NCBI GenBank assembly: GCA_027704905.1
Contig: CM051018.1
Location: forward strand, 15,365,528 to 15,429,527
Length of the DNA: 64,000 nt
From: Muraenolepis orangiensis
Taxonomy: Eukaryota > Chordata > Actinopteri > Gadiformes > Muraenolepididae
Direction: 5' to 3'
The position numbers and the translations under genes were made by a program. The stretch's first letter is position 1; each line of letters begins with the position of its first letter. The notes under the pieces are model-generated. The model was given only the letters and a program-made list of their open reading frames with translations, ran no database searches and had not been told where the DNA came from. Positions 13,680 through 24,507 of the stretch are shown here, piece after piece.

Positions 13680-13806
13680 CTCTATTTTTATGTTTGCGTA
13701 CCTCAGCGTTATGCTATTGTCTGCTTCAACTAATGTACACCTTGTAAGTCGCTTTGGATAAAAGCGTCTGCCAAATGCCCTAAATGTAAATGTAAATGTA
13801 AATGTG
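13680..13806 (+). mobile_element. SINE/L2 3' tail
   Basis: Carries the common teleost 3' tail CGCTTTGGATAAAAGCGTCT and ends in (AAATGT)n. The tail can form a small stem-loop (CGCTTT/AAAGCG) of the sort recognised by L2-type reverse transcriptase. Confidence 0.65.
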
Positions 13807-13812
13807 TGTGTC

Positions 13813-15480
13813 AAGTCAAATCTTATGTGCAATACCCGACGACAGACAGCAGTTTTAAAAATAAAAATAATAGAATAAAAAATAAGTAAAAAGTACAAAC
13901 TGTATAAAGTTAAATATATAAAAATATAAAAGTGCATATATAAAATGCAATATATTAGCACAGGAAAAGAGTAATACATATATATAAATCAATGTAATAA
14001 AATATACATTGTTGTATGCTATATACCCTTGTTCAGCAGCCTGATGGCCTGACTGTGGAAGCTGTCTCTAAGTCTATTTGTGCGGCACTTGATACTGCGG
14101 CATCACCTGCCTGACGGTAAAAGTGAGTACAGTTCGTGGCTGGGTGAGCATTGTCTTTTATGATGCGTTTGGCCTTGGCCACGCACCGCTGGTTGTATAT
14201 ATCCAGGAGGGAGGGGAGCTCACCTCCAACGTTTTACTGGGCCGTCCGAACCAAAGTTTGAAGTGCAATGCGCTCGAGTGCGGTGCAGTTCCCGTACCAG
14301 GCGGTGAGAACACTCTCGATGGTGCCGGTGTAGAATGTTCTCAGGATGTGGGGGCCATGCTGAATTTCCTCAGATGCCTGATCAGCTCCTTGGTCTTCTT
14401 GACGTTGAGGGCGAGACTGTTCTCCTGGCACCACTGCTCCAGCGATCCAACCTCTTCCCTGTAGGCTGTCTCGTCGTCACCGGCGATCAGGCCCATCACT
14501 GTCGTCGTGTCGTCAGCAAACTTGATGATGACGTTGGAGCTGTGGGTGTAGAGGGAGTAGAGGAGAGGGCTCAGCACACATCCCTGGGGGGCTCCCGTGT
14601 TGTCAGTGGCTCTGAGGTGGTGCTGCCCATCCTCACCACCTGGCGGCGGTCTGACATGAGGTCCAGTATCCAGCTGCATGTGGATTGGTGTCCAGCTTGG
14701 CAGGAACTATCGCGTTGAACGCTGAGCTGTAGTCCACAAACAGCATTCGCACATAACAGTTCTTTCCCTCCAGGTGGGAAAGGGCAGTGTGGAGGACCAT
14801 GGCAATTGCGTCGTCCGTGGATCTGTTTTGACGATATGCAAATTGCCATGGGTCCAGCGTGGCAGGTAACACAGAGCAAATAAAGTCCTTGACCAACCTC
14901 TCAAAGCATTTGCTGACAATCGAGGTGAGGGCTACAGGTCTATAGTCATTCAGGCATGTTACCTTGGGTTGTTTAGGGACAGGCACGCTGGTGGACATCT
15001 TTAAACCGCGGGAACAACAGCCTGGGACAGGGAGAGGTTGAAGATGTCTGCAAAGACTCCTGCCTACTGGTCTGCGCATGCTCTGCTCAGGACGCGGCCC
15101 GGGATGTTGTCGGGGCCTGCCGCCTTACGGATGTTCAACCGCTTGAAGGTGCGGCGCACATCCGCCTCCGAGATGTTCAGCAGGCTGGTCTCCTCAGGCG
15201 GCGCTGGCTTCTGCGGGCTACCGTTCACGTCGAACCGAGCAAAAAATGTATTTAGCTCTCCTGGAAGGGAGGTAGAGGAGTTCTCTACACAACTGGTTCT
15301 CCCTCTGAAGTTTGTTATCGTCTGTAACCCCTGCCACATACCCCTCGCGTTGTGGCTCTTGAATTTCTCCTCCACTCTGTCCTTGTACTAACGTTTGGCA
15401 GTCTGGTCGATGGTCTTACGGAGGTCGTAGCGGGCTCTCGTATATTCCTCCAAATTCCCGCAGCCAAAGGTGGCGTTACG
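13813..15480 (-). mobile_element. LINE (L2-like) fragment with broken reverse transcriptase
   Basis: On the minus strand three overlapping reading frames give a non-LTR retrotransposon reverse transcriptase in order: a LNTFFARFDV region (15064-15375), QFAYRQNRSTDDAI and the catalytic-block FVDYSSAF (14633-15079, first Asp at 14732-14734), then GAPQGCVLSPLL and the FADD catalytic pair (14509-14520). At least two frame changes and an in-frame TAG (15388-15390) make it a dead copy. The 5' part, including the endonuclease, is missing. The 3' end near 13813 is AT-rich with remains of the CAAGT/ACTTG terminal repeat. L2-like assignment is from the motif wording and could be a neighbouring LINE clade. 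Confidence 0.85.
14341..15390 (-). pseudogene. LINE reverse transcriptase ORF, frameshifted
   Basis: Coding remnant inside the LINE at 13813-15480. It retains the RT blocks ahead of and including the YADD-type motif (here FADD) and the downstream block EVGSLEQWCQENSLALN, but frame changes near 15070 and 14670 and a stop at 15388-15390 prevent a product. Confidence 0.8.
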
Positions 15481-15789
15481 TGCGAACACTTGTGTGTGTG
15501 TGTGTGTGTGTTTTATGAGAGGCGGAGTGGGGGTCTAAAACGCTCAAATGGCCTGTGTACACAATTAACAAACAAGCCATCAAAGTGTATTCTCTCGGCA
15601 GGGAAGCACATACCTGGGACCTACAGGCAATGTTGCTGGCCAATGGGAGGTTGACGTTTAACCAGACTCGATTACATTCCTCGATACTTCCACTAATGTT
15701 AAAAGCAGAGAAAGTCAGGCGCTTCAACATCCCTCATTCTCCAACTCAACGTACATATCATTTAAGTCACTTTGCTGCTCTTTTTTAGT

Positions 15790-15931
15790 TTCTCTTATCG
15801 TATATTTTATTTTTATTTTCATGGTGTTGTTTTTGAGATGTATACTGCGGGAGGGAATGGGGAGTAAGCATTCCTATGTACTCGTTACAAATGGCCAATA
15901 AACATCTTATATCTTGTATCTTGTATCAACG
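15790..15931 (+). mobile_element. LINE 3' end, TTGTATC-tail family (copy b)
   Basis: GAGATGTATACTGCGGGAGG, then GGCCAATAAACATC and a terminal (TTGTATC)2. Same family as copies a, c, d and e. Confidence 0.65.
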
Positions 15932-17281
15932 TTTCAAATCACTACATGAGATGAACCATACAGCTCATGTAGAACCATACTCCTAGTCCTCCTAGTGAGG
16001 GAGTGGACGGCCTCAATACACACACTGCTAAGAGACACTTTGTCTTCCACAGGAAGAGAGAGAGGGGAGGGCCGGGTGTACCAAACCTGGAGAGGGGCTT
16101 CACACCTCCACGCATCTCTCCCACCCGCAGAACACACTCAGCAAGAACGGCAACCAGACCGTCCGAGAGCTGCAGGACAAAGCCCAGTGGCAAACTGAAA
16201 GCACGTCATCCAGGCTTTAGAGTGAGGCCAGACCTGACCCGAATGACCTCTGTGGCTGGGCTGGGGGGGGGGGGGGGGTGGGGCTTGAATCGACACGGGC
16301 AGACGAGCAGACGGAAAACCGACCTTCTCATGGGACTTTAAAGCAAAGCCCCTGTGTTTCTGTAAAAGCAAGTAGTTGTTATAGTTGTGTAACCGTGTAA
16401 AAGCCCGCTGCCACCAAACACAACTGGAACCACACACTTGGACCGGTCGGAGCTTACAGGGGGAACTAGCTTGCCTCCCCTCTGCTCATCACTCTTTAGT
16501 GTTCCACTCAAGTAAAAAAACAACAACACAGCGATTGACGAGACCTTAGACACTTTCACCATGAATGCAAGATTACAGATCCTTCCAACCGAGTGAACCC
16601 CCCCCCCCCCCCCCCCCTCTGAACATCACCCACCCCCCTCTGTTTCCTGTTTCCTGTGCCAAACCGTTAATGTTCTGAGGTAGAAGTACTCAGAACTTTG
16701 ACTTTAGTCAAAGAAGCAATGCCACCGTGTAGAAATAGTCTAGTAAGTTTAGTCTTAAGAACAACAATCAAATTACTAAGTCAAAGTAACAGCAGTTTGT
16801 CCAATTGCAGATTCATATATATATTACAGGATTATGATTATTGATGCATCAATGTGTTGATGGAGGAGCCGAGCTGGTTGCTAATGCTCAATATCAACAT
16901 GGCAGTCATTGGCAGTTACTACATATTGAGGAGCAACTTCCATCTTCCATTTGCTTGCATCTACTAATATTTATGCCCTGTATAATATTTTGTAATTATG
17001 TGGACATAAATGCAATTATTAATTGAATGTGTGTGAGGGAAAATAATTGCCATATCTCTCGCTAATCCACACCAAATATATAGTACTAAATAAAAGTCGT
17101 AGCATGTAATAGAAGCCTATAGTTGATGCCTTAATTATATTTTTGGAGTAAAATGGCTTATATAGTATAGTAAAATGGTTCGCTGAGGTCATTTTTTTCA
17201 GTCATTTTTTAAGAAGATAGTTGAAAAAAATTGATAGTTGGAAAATTATAATGAATATAATGAATTATTGCACAAATCACT

Positions 17282-17296
17282 ACTGCCATCTGCTGG
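17282..17296 (-). promoter_or_regulatory. CTCF-like motif, upstream intergenic
   Basis: Same 15-mer as at 58073-58087, in AT-rich DNA about 6.4 kb before the promoter. Confidence 0.35.
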
Positions 17297-17845
17297 ATTT
17301 CATGCGATACTACACGTTGCAGCATTAGCTCAACCTATGGCTTCCTGTTCCCAGGATACATGCATTATATGAGCAATGCCTCGGCGACTGGTGCATATTG
17401 ATAGTTGTAGATAGACATATACTGTACATAGATGTGTTGCGCCGTTTGCATGCAGCACGTCTTAGATAAACTACAGATACACGTAAGGTTCTTAAAATCC
17501 AGTCAGACACAAAGTATTCTTTGAATTTCTTAGAGGATTTATTAGTTTTAAAATATCAAAATATATGTTGCACTATCGCAGCGATCTTCTCGCTGCTTCC
17601 TTGTTTTCTTTCTCTAACTTTATTTATTTAGCAGTATCAACAAAAAAACTACCAAGAGCACCCCCTCCTGGACAGAACAGAAACCCCACCAAACACCAAC
17701 CACAAACATTACAATACAGATGCAGATGACTTTACTGATCCCAGAGGAAAAAAATCAAAGTAAATGGAATAAAAAAAATAAAAAAACTTGCAATACAACA
17801 CAAACAACAACACAAAACATATATTTCGGAGAGGGAAGCTAGTCA

Positions 17846-18279
17846 AGTCAAGTCAAGTCAAGTTTATTGTCACTTCACAGTTTACACAAGTATAAAGCAG
17901 TGGGTGAAAATCTTATGTGCAATACCCGACGACAGACAGCAGTTATAAAAATGAGATAAAAATAGATAAAAAATAGAATAAACAAAATAGAATAAAAGTT
18001 AAAAAATATAAATAAAAATGCAATTTATAAAATGCAATATATCGGCACAGAAATAGAGCAATATGTATATATAAATCAATGTAATAAAATATACATTGTT
18101 ATATGCTATACGCCCTTGTTCAGCAGCCTGATGGCCTGACTGTGGAAGCTATCTCGGAGTCTATTTGTACGGCACTTGATACTGCGGTATCGCCTGCCTG
18201 ACGGTAAAAGTGAGTACAGTTCGTGGCTGGGGTGGGCATTGTCTTTTATGATGCATTTGGCCTTGGCCACGCACCATAA
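17846..18279 (-). mobile_element. Second copy of the same LINE, 5'-truncated 3' end
   Basis: Runs parallel to 13813-14190 with high identity (for example GGCACTTGATACTGCGG and GCCTGCCTGACGGTAAAAG) and ends in a clear (CAAGT)n tail, that is ACTTG repeats at the 3' end on the minus strand. Similarity stops abruptly at CACGCACC (18279), the truncation point. It keeps about 50 bp near the tail that the larger copy has lost. Confidence 0.82.
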
Positions 18280-18962
18280 ATGACATTGCCCACCCCAGTC
18301 CCATTTTGAGCGTCACATTCATTTAATGAACGAGGTGGAAACAATCCCATTCTGTTCCTGTTTTAGCCTGGTCTGGTCTCCATGTGGCCAGTAAAGCCAC
18401 TAAAAGAAAGTCGTCCATTCACGTGAGGATGTGGAAGTACAGAGCAGACCCTGTTAGCACGGCACAAGCCTTTTTACAACACCTTTTAGGAGCGTTGTGA
18501 AAAAGGTCTAATCCTCCCCCTCTCTGAGTTTATATTTATAGTACACAGTATTGGCCTAGACGTGTTAGAGGACCATGTGGCAGAGGCCAATAGGGGGGGG
18601 GGAGTTACATCCCGTGACGTGTTTCCACTAATAGTTTGAATGAATGAGGGAAATGAGTGGGAGATGGGATCTTGGCCTCCAATGCTAGACTACACCCTCC
18701 TCCTCTTCCCAAGATGGCTGCTGGTCTCTGTGAGGGAGGGGAGCGTGTAGGCCTACGTTAGTTTATGAATAATCTTCCCTTTCATGTCAAAGTCCACCCC
18801 CCCCCCTCTCCCCCAATGACGGTTTCAGTCACTTTGAAGCCATTTGGTTAGTGGTAATATATAAAAGTTTGTCATGGAATGGGATTTTACTATGGATTAC
18901 TGTACTAAACATTAACATCTTCTCCATGTCCTCCCTTTGTTCTTCTTGCATGTTCCGTCTCA

Positions 18963-18963
18963 C

Positions 18964-19051
<88 letters not shown>

Positions 19052-19052
19052 A
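18963..19052. repeat. (CT)n, 90 bp
   Basis: Nearly pure; 18280-18960 before it is unique with no gene seen. Confidence 0.94.
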
Positions 19053-19097
19053 GCTGATGTGATGAAGCGCAAAAGAGGACCAGAACCACAAGGTCAA

Positions 19098-19099
19098 CC

Positions 19100-19186
<87 letters not shown>
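19098..19186. repeat. (CT)n, 89 bp
   Basis: Second tract 45 bp after the first. 19187-20100 after it is unique with no gene seen. Confidence 0.94.
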
Positions 19187-19191
<5 letters not shown>

Positions 19192-20282
19192 ACTATGATT
19201 TGATTGTTGACATTATCTCATCATCTCTAAATGTGCTTGGCATTGAGAATTTATAGTTTTCATATATTTCTCTCTTTGTATTGTCTCGGTCTTGAATAAC
19301 AATGGATTGACAATGGAATTGTGGGCGCTGTATTGAAATCAAATGGGCATAGACATGGTAGCTATCCTGTTCAGCCATTCATATGTGTATGCGCAGCCAA
19401 TGAATTCCCTCTAGAGGGCACAATCGCAATCAAATGTTTTTGTTCATTCTGTGCTACATCTCCCCCTAGCTTCTTCTCTCGCTGGATGCAGATGACGTCT
19501 CCATTGTGAAATCCTCCAATCTGGAGGCCGTTGGCGAGTGATCTGTAAACATTTCAAGAGTCAACAGAGACAGAAGCATTTGAGATGAGATGAGAGCAGA
19601 AATGGGTTTCATCTATATTGTATAGTCTATGTGTTATGTTTGTCCAAGCCAGCTTGGACAAACATATTAACATAGGCCTGACTTTGACTTGAATAGAGGG
19701 AGACTTAATGTAGAGGGACAAGCAGGGATAAGATGAGGACATTTAACATTTAAAAGAAGATTCTTTCAATGATTCTGAACTGAAGTGGCTTGAATAGCTG
19801 GTTCCCTTAATTGAAGGAATCCCACTGTCTCAATGGCATCTTTAATGAAACAGAGAACATTTGGTATATTCTTTCAAGGAGAAGGAAATAAGTGTATTGC
19901 AGAGAAGTTATGCGATTAAGGTGGAAAAGGACCTTGAGAAACACATGTTTAACACCTTAGACATTAGAGTCACTGTGGAGAATGTATATATATAGACAGA
20001 GCAGAGGAGAGAGGGACAGAGCAACAGGGCTGAGGCACTCAGGCCTGGTATACCCTGGTGAATTAGTAACAATTTAGGCCATCCACCGTGTCTTTTTTCA
20101 GCAGAAAATATTAAAAAAAGATATATAAAAACGGACATTCCTCCCACGGGGACACTCTGCTCCAAATTAATTGGCTTAGGGAGGATCAATTAGTTAGGGC
20201 CAAATCATACAGTGCACCCATGGGGACCGCCAAAATAGGCTTACTCACAGTGGGATACACCCTGACCGGGACCGAGAGGGAG

Positions 20283-20284
<2 letters not shown>

Positions 20285-20360
<76 letters not shown>
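20285..20360. repeat. (GA)n, 76 bp
   Basis: Pure tract ending in GACCGAGATAGATA. Confidence 0.94.
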
Positions 20361-20363
<3 letters not shown>

Positions 20364-20498
20364 GATAGATACCGGAGATTTAAGGGAGCAGCAATAGAAG
20401 GGAGACTTTGTGAACTCCCTAAATTGAGATCATGTGCCCCTGGTTAATTGTCCCACCGAGATTGAGATAATAAACTCATGTATAACCTTAATGTCTTC

Positions 20499-20621
<123 letters not shown>

Positions 20622-21255
20622 CCGGCGGTAGGGAGGGGTCTGCAAATATGCAAGTATCCGGACAAAACTTCAGGAGTTGACTGAGTTTGCGTGGTTGTCG
20701 TTTTGGAGAGGTCTATAAGTCTGCAGTCTGTGTCCCTTGTTGCCATAGCTTGTATCTCCTTCTTTTCAGGAAACCAGGCCAGAAGACCCTTTTCAGCCAA
20801 AGAGTTTGGTTTTGCGCTCTGCGTTGACTTCATCGCAGAGCCAAATTCCAAACAGGCAATAAATCCTATCCCCAGCGTCATCGCTTTTTTCTCAGGGCCC
20901 ATTCCCATGCTAAAGAAGTGGGATCTCCTCGTGGGTAAATATAAAAATGTTATGGCATCTATTCTGGACCCCCCCGGGTTTGAGATAAGGCGTTCATACA
21001 TACATACAGTACATCTCCACGTGGCTGAATCCGGCCTCCCCAGAGACACGGCAAGCTCCCATTAGCTCCGGGTTTCTTTCCCTTCTATTTTTAGATCAGC
21101 GAAATTGTGAAGTAGCGGAGAGATCGGGGTCAAAGTGCACATATTTTGCTCACAGTCTGGAATTCCGACACAATTTTTTTTTTCCATTACCCGGAGCACA
21201 CATTGGAAGGAGGGGGAGGGGCTGCCCGGTGCGTAGGGCTCCTTTATCAGCAAAA

Positions 21256-21302
21256 CCCCCCCCCTACCCACCCCCCCCCACCCCCCCCCTTACACCACCA
21301 CA

Positions 21303-21355
<53 letters not shown>

Positions 21356-21362
21356 ACACACA
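21256..21362. repeat. C-rich tract and (CA)n
   Basis: CCCCCACCC-type run to 21290, then CA with CC steps. Confidence 0.9.
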
Positions 21363-21448
21363 AACAAACCTCCTGGCTCCTACCTCCAACCACTCGGGAC
21401 ATTCCCTGTGGGATATCCTGTCTCAAACCCCCCCCTTCCCTTAGTCCA

Positions 21449-21536
21449 CCCGCACACACACGCACACACACACATACACACACACACACAAACACGCACA
21501 TGCACATGCACACGCACACAACACACACACACACAT
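21449..21536. repeat. (CA)n compound
   Basis: CA with CG, TA and CATG steps. Confidence 0.88.
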
Positions 21537-22097
21537 AACACGCCTCATGGAACACATTACCTATGCTTATCGTATATCTCCCACCTTGCCACAGTCCTTG
21601 GTCCTTGGTGCAGGGTTATTTTTAGATCCATTTCCTAGCCTCTATTTCGGTCTCCCAGCATGGCGGGTTGGGGGGTTTGGCGGTTGGCGGTTGGGGGTGG
21701 TGGTGGTGGTGGTGGGGGGCTATTTGCAGAGACACGCGGTAACGGCGGGGTGGGGGGGTGACCCCAGAGGTCAAGGGAGGCCAAGGGAGACACACGTCTA
21801 TGTGTGTGTTATGGTGTCACGCCGGGCTTCTCCATTGGACATCATGCAGCGGTTTCATTAGCATGGAGGCCGTCGCGCCACACCACAGAGGAGAAGGACA
21901 CAGGCGCTGTCCCAAGGTTGGCCCTCCGTTGTTCTTCGCTACGAACGAACCTATCAACTACTATCTCTCCATCTACACACCCTCATCCGTTCCTTTATGG
22001 GCGCTTGATTATGGTCTCTTCCTCTTCCTGTTTTTCTTTCTTTATTTCTTTCTTTGCTTCGATATTCTGGGGAAAACGTGTTCCTCACGCCATGATG

Positions 22098-22210
22098 AAC
22101 AGAAGATTTTTATTTTGCCATATGCAACAAGTACAATGGAATACTCACTCCCCGTTCCCTCCCGCAGTGTGACTTTTCTACAACACTATACTTTAAAATA
22201 CTGTACACAA
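22098..22210 (-). mobile_element. LINE 3' end, TTGTATC-tail family (copy c)
   Basis: TACAATGGAATACTCACTCC and CCGTTCCCTCCCGCAGTGTG mark the family. Short and truncated. Confidence 0.55.
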
Positions 22211-22310
22211 TAAAAATAATAATCAGTCAGTCAGTCAGAAGAAGAACATTTTGGATGAGTCTGCCCAGTCCTGAGCACTACGATATTCATCTCATTTTCG
22301 CAGGGGACAG

Positions 22311-22384
<74 letters not shown>

Positions 22385-22393
22385 GCGTGTGTA
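22311..22393. repeat. (GT)n, about 70 bp, with GC steps at end
   Basis: GT tract closing with GTGCGTGTGCGTGTGT. Confidence 0.94.
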
Positions 22394-22501
22394 ACACCCA
22401 GTGGATGCTGCTTTGGTTCGTTTTTCAATGTGTTCTCATGAGATTATTTTCTGTTTAGATGGTTGAAGAGTGGCTGTTGTTACATTTGACACCTCTGAAT
22501 C

Positions 22502-22614
22502 ACGCACACACGCGCACACACCCACTCACAAACACACTCTTTAACATCAGCAGACTTTCACTCCCTTTTACACACTGGTACAGACACACACACACGTATG
22601 CGCAAACACACACA

Positions 22615-22646
<32 letters not shown>

Positions 22647-22684
22647 CACACGCACACACGCACACGCATGTGCAAACACACACT
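22502..22684. repeat. (CA)n/(CACG)n compound
   Basis: Includes a clean (CACG)n run at 22612-22648. Confidence 0.88.
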
Positions 22685-22842
22685 CGAGACTTTCTCCCAC
22701 TGATGCCAGACACAGCTGTGAGCACTTTGAATAATTTGCCCATAATCTCTCAGCTCACTTCAAAGTCCTCGTCCATGTGTTAACCCCCCCCCCTTCACTC
22801 CTTATATATGCATTATAATGTACCCACTCGGACCTGATCCAT

Positions 22843-23215
22843 GGAGATCAAGATCAAGATCTTTATTGCCATATGTATTGTCATATGCACATAACAGGAA
22901 GCAGTCGTCGGCAATGGAATTCCAAAATACCAGGCGCCATTATATACTTATACAATAAAATGTAACACACTAGAGTGCAATATCATATCAACATATACAT
23001 AGAATATAAATATAAACAAATATACATATAATATAATACTGTTGAGGTGGGTGTGCACACAAAAGTGACAAATGCATGTATGAACGGTAGTAATACACAT
23101 AAACATAAATAGAACCAGACGTATGACGATGTATTTAAACAGAGATGAGTGGGGTGAAGTGACCACAGTATAACTAAGGTGCAAAAGGGCAATTGGATGC
23201 TGGCTATACACTTGT
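22843..23215 (-). mobile_element. Probable LINE 3' end with ATCAAG tail
   Basis: (GATCAA)n followed by GATCTTTATTGCCATATG and GGCAATGGAATTCCAAAATA, a layout typical of fish LINE 3' ends read on the minus strand. The rest is AT-rich without coding signal. Confidence 0.5.
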
Positions 23216-23240
23216 TGAGTCATTTGTGCCCAGTGTACAT

Positions 23241-23320
23241 AACATTATACAATCTTGTCATACATGTAACTACTGTACTAGCGTACCGTTGTTACATGTA
23301 TGACAAGATTGTATAATGTT
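23241..23320. repeat. 80-nt near-perfect palindrome
   Basis: Arms 23241-23270 and 23291-23320 are exact 30-bp reverse complements. The 20-nt centre pairs further with only a few mismatches, so 36 of 40 positions can pair. Lies about 340 bp upstream of the promoter CRE. Confidence 0.9.
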
Positions 23321-23355
23321 CGATAGAAACGTACCTTTTAGCATATCATTTGCTA

Positions 23356-23395
23356 TCTAGTCGTTTTGCAGACACCTTTATCCAATGCAACTTGT
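23356..23395 (-). mobile_element. Short SINE/L2 tail fragment
   Basis: On the minus strand reads TTGGATAAAGGTGTCTGC, a decayed copy of the same tail. It lies between the 80-nt palindrome and the promoter. Confidence 0.45.
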
Positions 23396-23589
23396 AAGTG
23401 AAACATATACAATATATCCGTAAATCAACCTGATTATGGATTAAATATGGGGACCACATTAAAAGACTACAGGGGATTTTTCACCGGCAAGATGTTCCAA
23501 GACCAAATGTTCCCATGTAGAAATTGCAACAACAACAACAACAATACCGAGATACACACTGAGGAAATGCTGAGAAAAGAATACTGCGA

Positions 23590-23700
23590 TGAGTTATTAA
23601 TTATTTATTTATTTGGGTGCGTTGCCTTTTTAAGAGCAGAGCTCCGTCTCTCGCGTGTACGGTGACGTCAGAGCGCGGAGGACTCCGGCAGCCCCTCCGC
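23590..23700 (+). promoter_or_regulatory. Probable inpp5a core promoter with full CRE
   Basis: An A/T-rich stretch (TTATTTATTTATTT near 23604 and TTTTAAGA at 23627) gives way sharply to CpG-rich DNA. A perfect palindromic cAMP response element TGACGTCA lies at 23663-23670. Base composition stays GC-rich up to the start codon. This suggests a CpG-type promoter bound by CREB/ATF factors. The placement is inferred from composition and the motif; no start-site data are available. Confidence 0.5.
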
Positions 23701-23911
23701 TCCACCACCACCACCACCTCCTCCACCACCAACCAGCCCTCCTCCTCCTCCTCTCCACCTCCACCACCACCAACCAGCCCTCCTCCGGCAGCCCCTGCGC
23801 TCCACCATCAGCCCCTCCGCTCCACCACCATCCCTCAGCTCCACCACCAACCAACCAGCCCTCCGCTCCACCACCACCACCAGCAGCAGCAGCAGCCCCT
23901 CCGCTCTCTCC
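23690..23911 (+). repeat. CCA/CTCC-rich minisatellite in the leader
   Basis: Imperfect tandem units built on CTCCACCACCACC and CCAGCCCTCC, ending in (CAG)5 followed by CCCCTCCGC. Almost free of G apart from CAG and CCGGCAG. Likely length-variable. Confidence 0.7.
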
Positions 23912-23931
23912 ATTGAGCAGTCACGGTGGCG

Positions 23932-24033
23932 ATGGTCCTGTCTGCACAGTCGTGCCTCGGAGGGAGACTCACTTGTTCCGCCACAGCGACACACGCCCGG
24001 GGAACCCGCTGCTACACAGCAACGTTCATCTGA
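23932..24033 (+). other. Upstream ORF 1 in inpp5a leader (33 codons)
   Basis: ATG with G at -3 and G at +4 (strong context), 33 codons, stop TGA at 24031-24033. No recognised peptide. Relevance depends on the leader being transcribed unspliced. Confidence 0.35.
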
Positions 24034-24034
24034 G

Positions 24035-24073
24035 ATGAACCAGAGCCCACCGGCGGTGGTGGCGCTGGATTAA
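24035..24073 (+). other. Upstream ORF 2 in inpp5a leader (12 codons)
   Basis: ATG one base after the stop of upstream ORF 1, with G at -3 and A at +4. Twelve codons, stop TAA. Confidence 0.3.
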
Positions 24074-24095
24074 AAACGGGACAAACTTTGCAACC

Positions 24096-24119
24096 ATGGC
24101 TCTGAACGTCAGAAAGTAA
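24096..24119 (+). other. Upstream ORF 3 in inpp5a leader (MALNVRK)
   Basis: ATG in a near-ideal Kozak context (CAACCATGG), seven codons, stop TAA. Best placed of the leader ORFs to capture scanning ribosomes about 330 nt before the main start. Confidence 0.4.
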
Positions 24120-24251
24120 CCCCAGACCCCCGCAGCAGCAGCAGCATCATCATCATCATCACTACCATCATCATCATCCACTTCGAACGGACGGACGGAC
24201 GTTCGGGGCGATCGATCGATCGAAGCGAGTAGATGCACGCACGCTGCTAAT

Positions 24252-24299
24252 ATGAGCGAGCCGAGCCGCCGCCGTCGTCGTCTCAATCCCACGTTTTAA
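24252..24299 (+). other. Upstream ORF 5 in inpp5a leader (15 codons, Arg-rich)
   Basis: ATG with A at -3, 15 codons containing five consecutive Arg codons, stop TAA at 24297-24299. A weaker 5-codon ORF (24233-24250) ends just before it. Confidence 0.3.
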
Positions 24300-24429
24300 T
24301 AATCAGTTCGAGTTTAAAAAAAAAAAGAAAAAAGGCAGCAATTCGCCCACTACTTTTCGTTTGTTTGTTTGACACTCAAGACTTGTTATTATTAAGCTGC
24401 GATCACGACCCACGGGAGACCCGCGAAAC

Positions 24430-24507
24430 ATGGCAGGCAAGCTGACGGCGGCGCAAGGCACGGGAGTACTGCTCGTGACGGCCAACGTCGGCTCTCTCTT
24501 TGAAGAT
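24430..24507 (+). CDS. inpp5a: inpp5a coding exon 1 (inositol polyphosphate-5-phosphatase A, N-terminus)
   Basis: Encodes residues 1-26, starting MAGK and ending in the block VLLVTANVGSLFED. This matches the start of type I inositol 1,4,5-trisphosphate 5-phosphatase, which removes the 5-phosphate of Ins(1,4,5)P3 and Ins(1,3,4,5)P4 and so ends Ca2+ signalling; the family protein is about 410 residues and is membrane-anchored through a C-terminal CAAX box that lies outside this window. TANVGS (residues 17-22, with Asn19) is the first conserved strand/motif of the 5-phosphatase fold. The start is supported by a good Kozak context (A at -3, G at +4), by an in-frame upstream stop TGA at 24370-24372, and by family agreement from residue 1. 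The exon ends at a consensus donor GTAAGT in phase 0. Family identity comes from recall of the protein, not from a search. Confidence 0.93.

Larger units (their letters stand above)
23671..24429 (+). promoter_or_regulatory. inpp5a 5' leader (probable), with repeats and upstream ORFs
   Basis: A GC-rich region directly before the start codon. It holds a CCA/CTCC-rich tandem repeat (23690-23911), a CAT run (24147-24180), short GGAC and CGAT runs (24186-24223) and an A-rich tract (24314-24333). Short ORFs begin at 23932, 24035, 24096, 24233 and 24252 and all stop before the main ATG. If the leader is unspliced and starts near 23670 it is about 750 nt long, long enough and rich enough in upstream ATGs to damp translation. 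A spliced leader cannot be excluded. Confidence 0.45.

Noticed and set aside
23617..24038. Pro/Ser-rich ORFs across the leader (99-127 residues)
   Set aside because: Created by the CCA/CTCC minisatellite; they do not join exon 1 in frame, and an in-frame TGA at 24370 precedes the main ATG.
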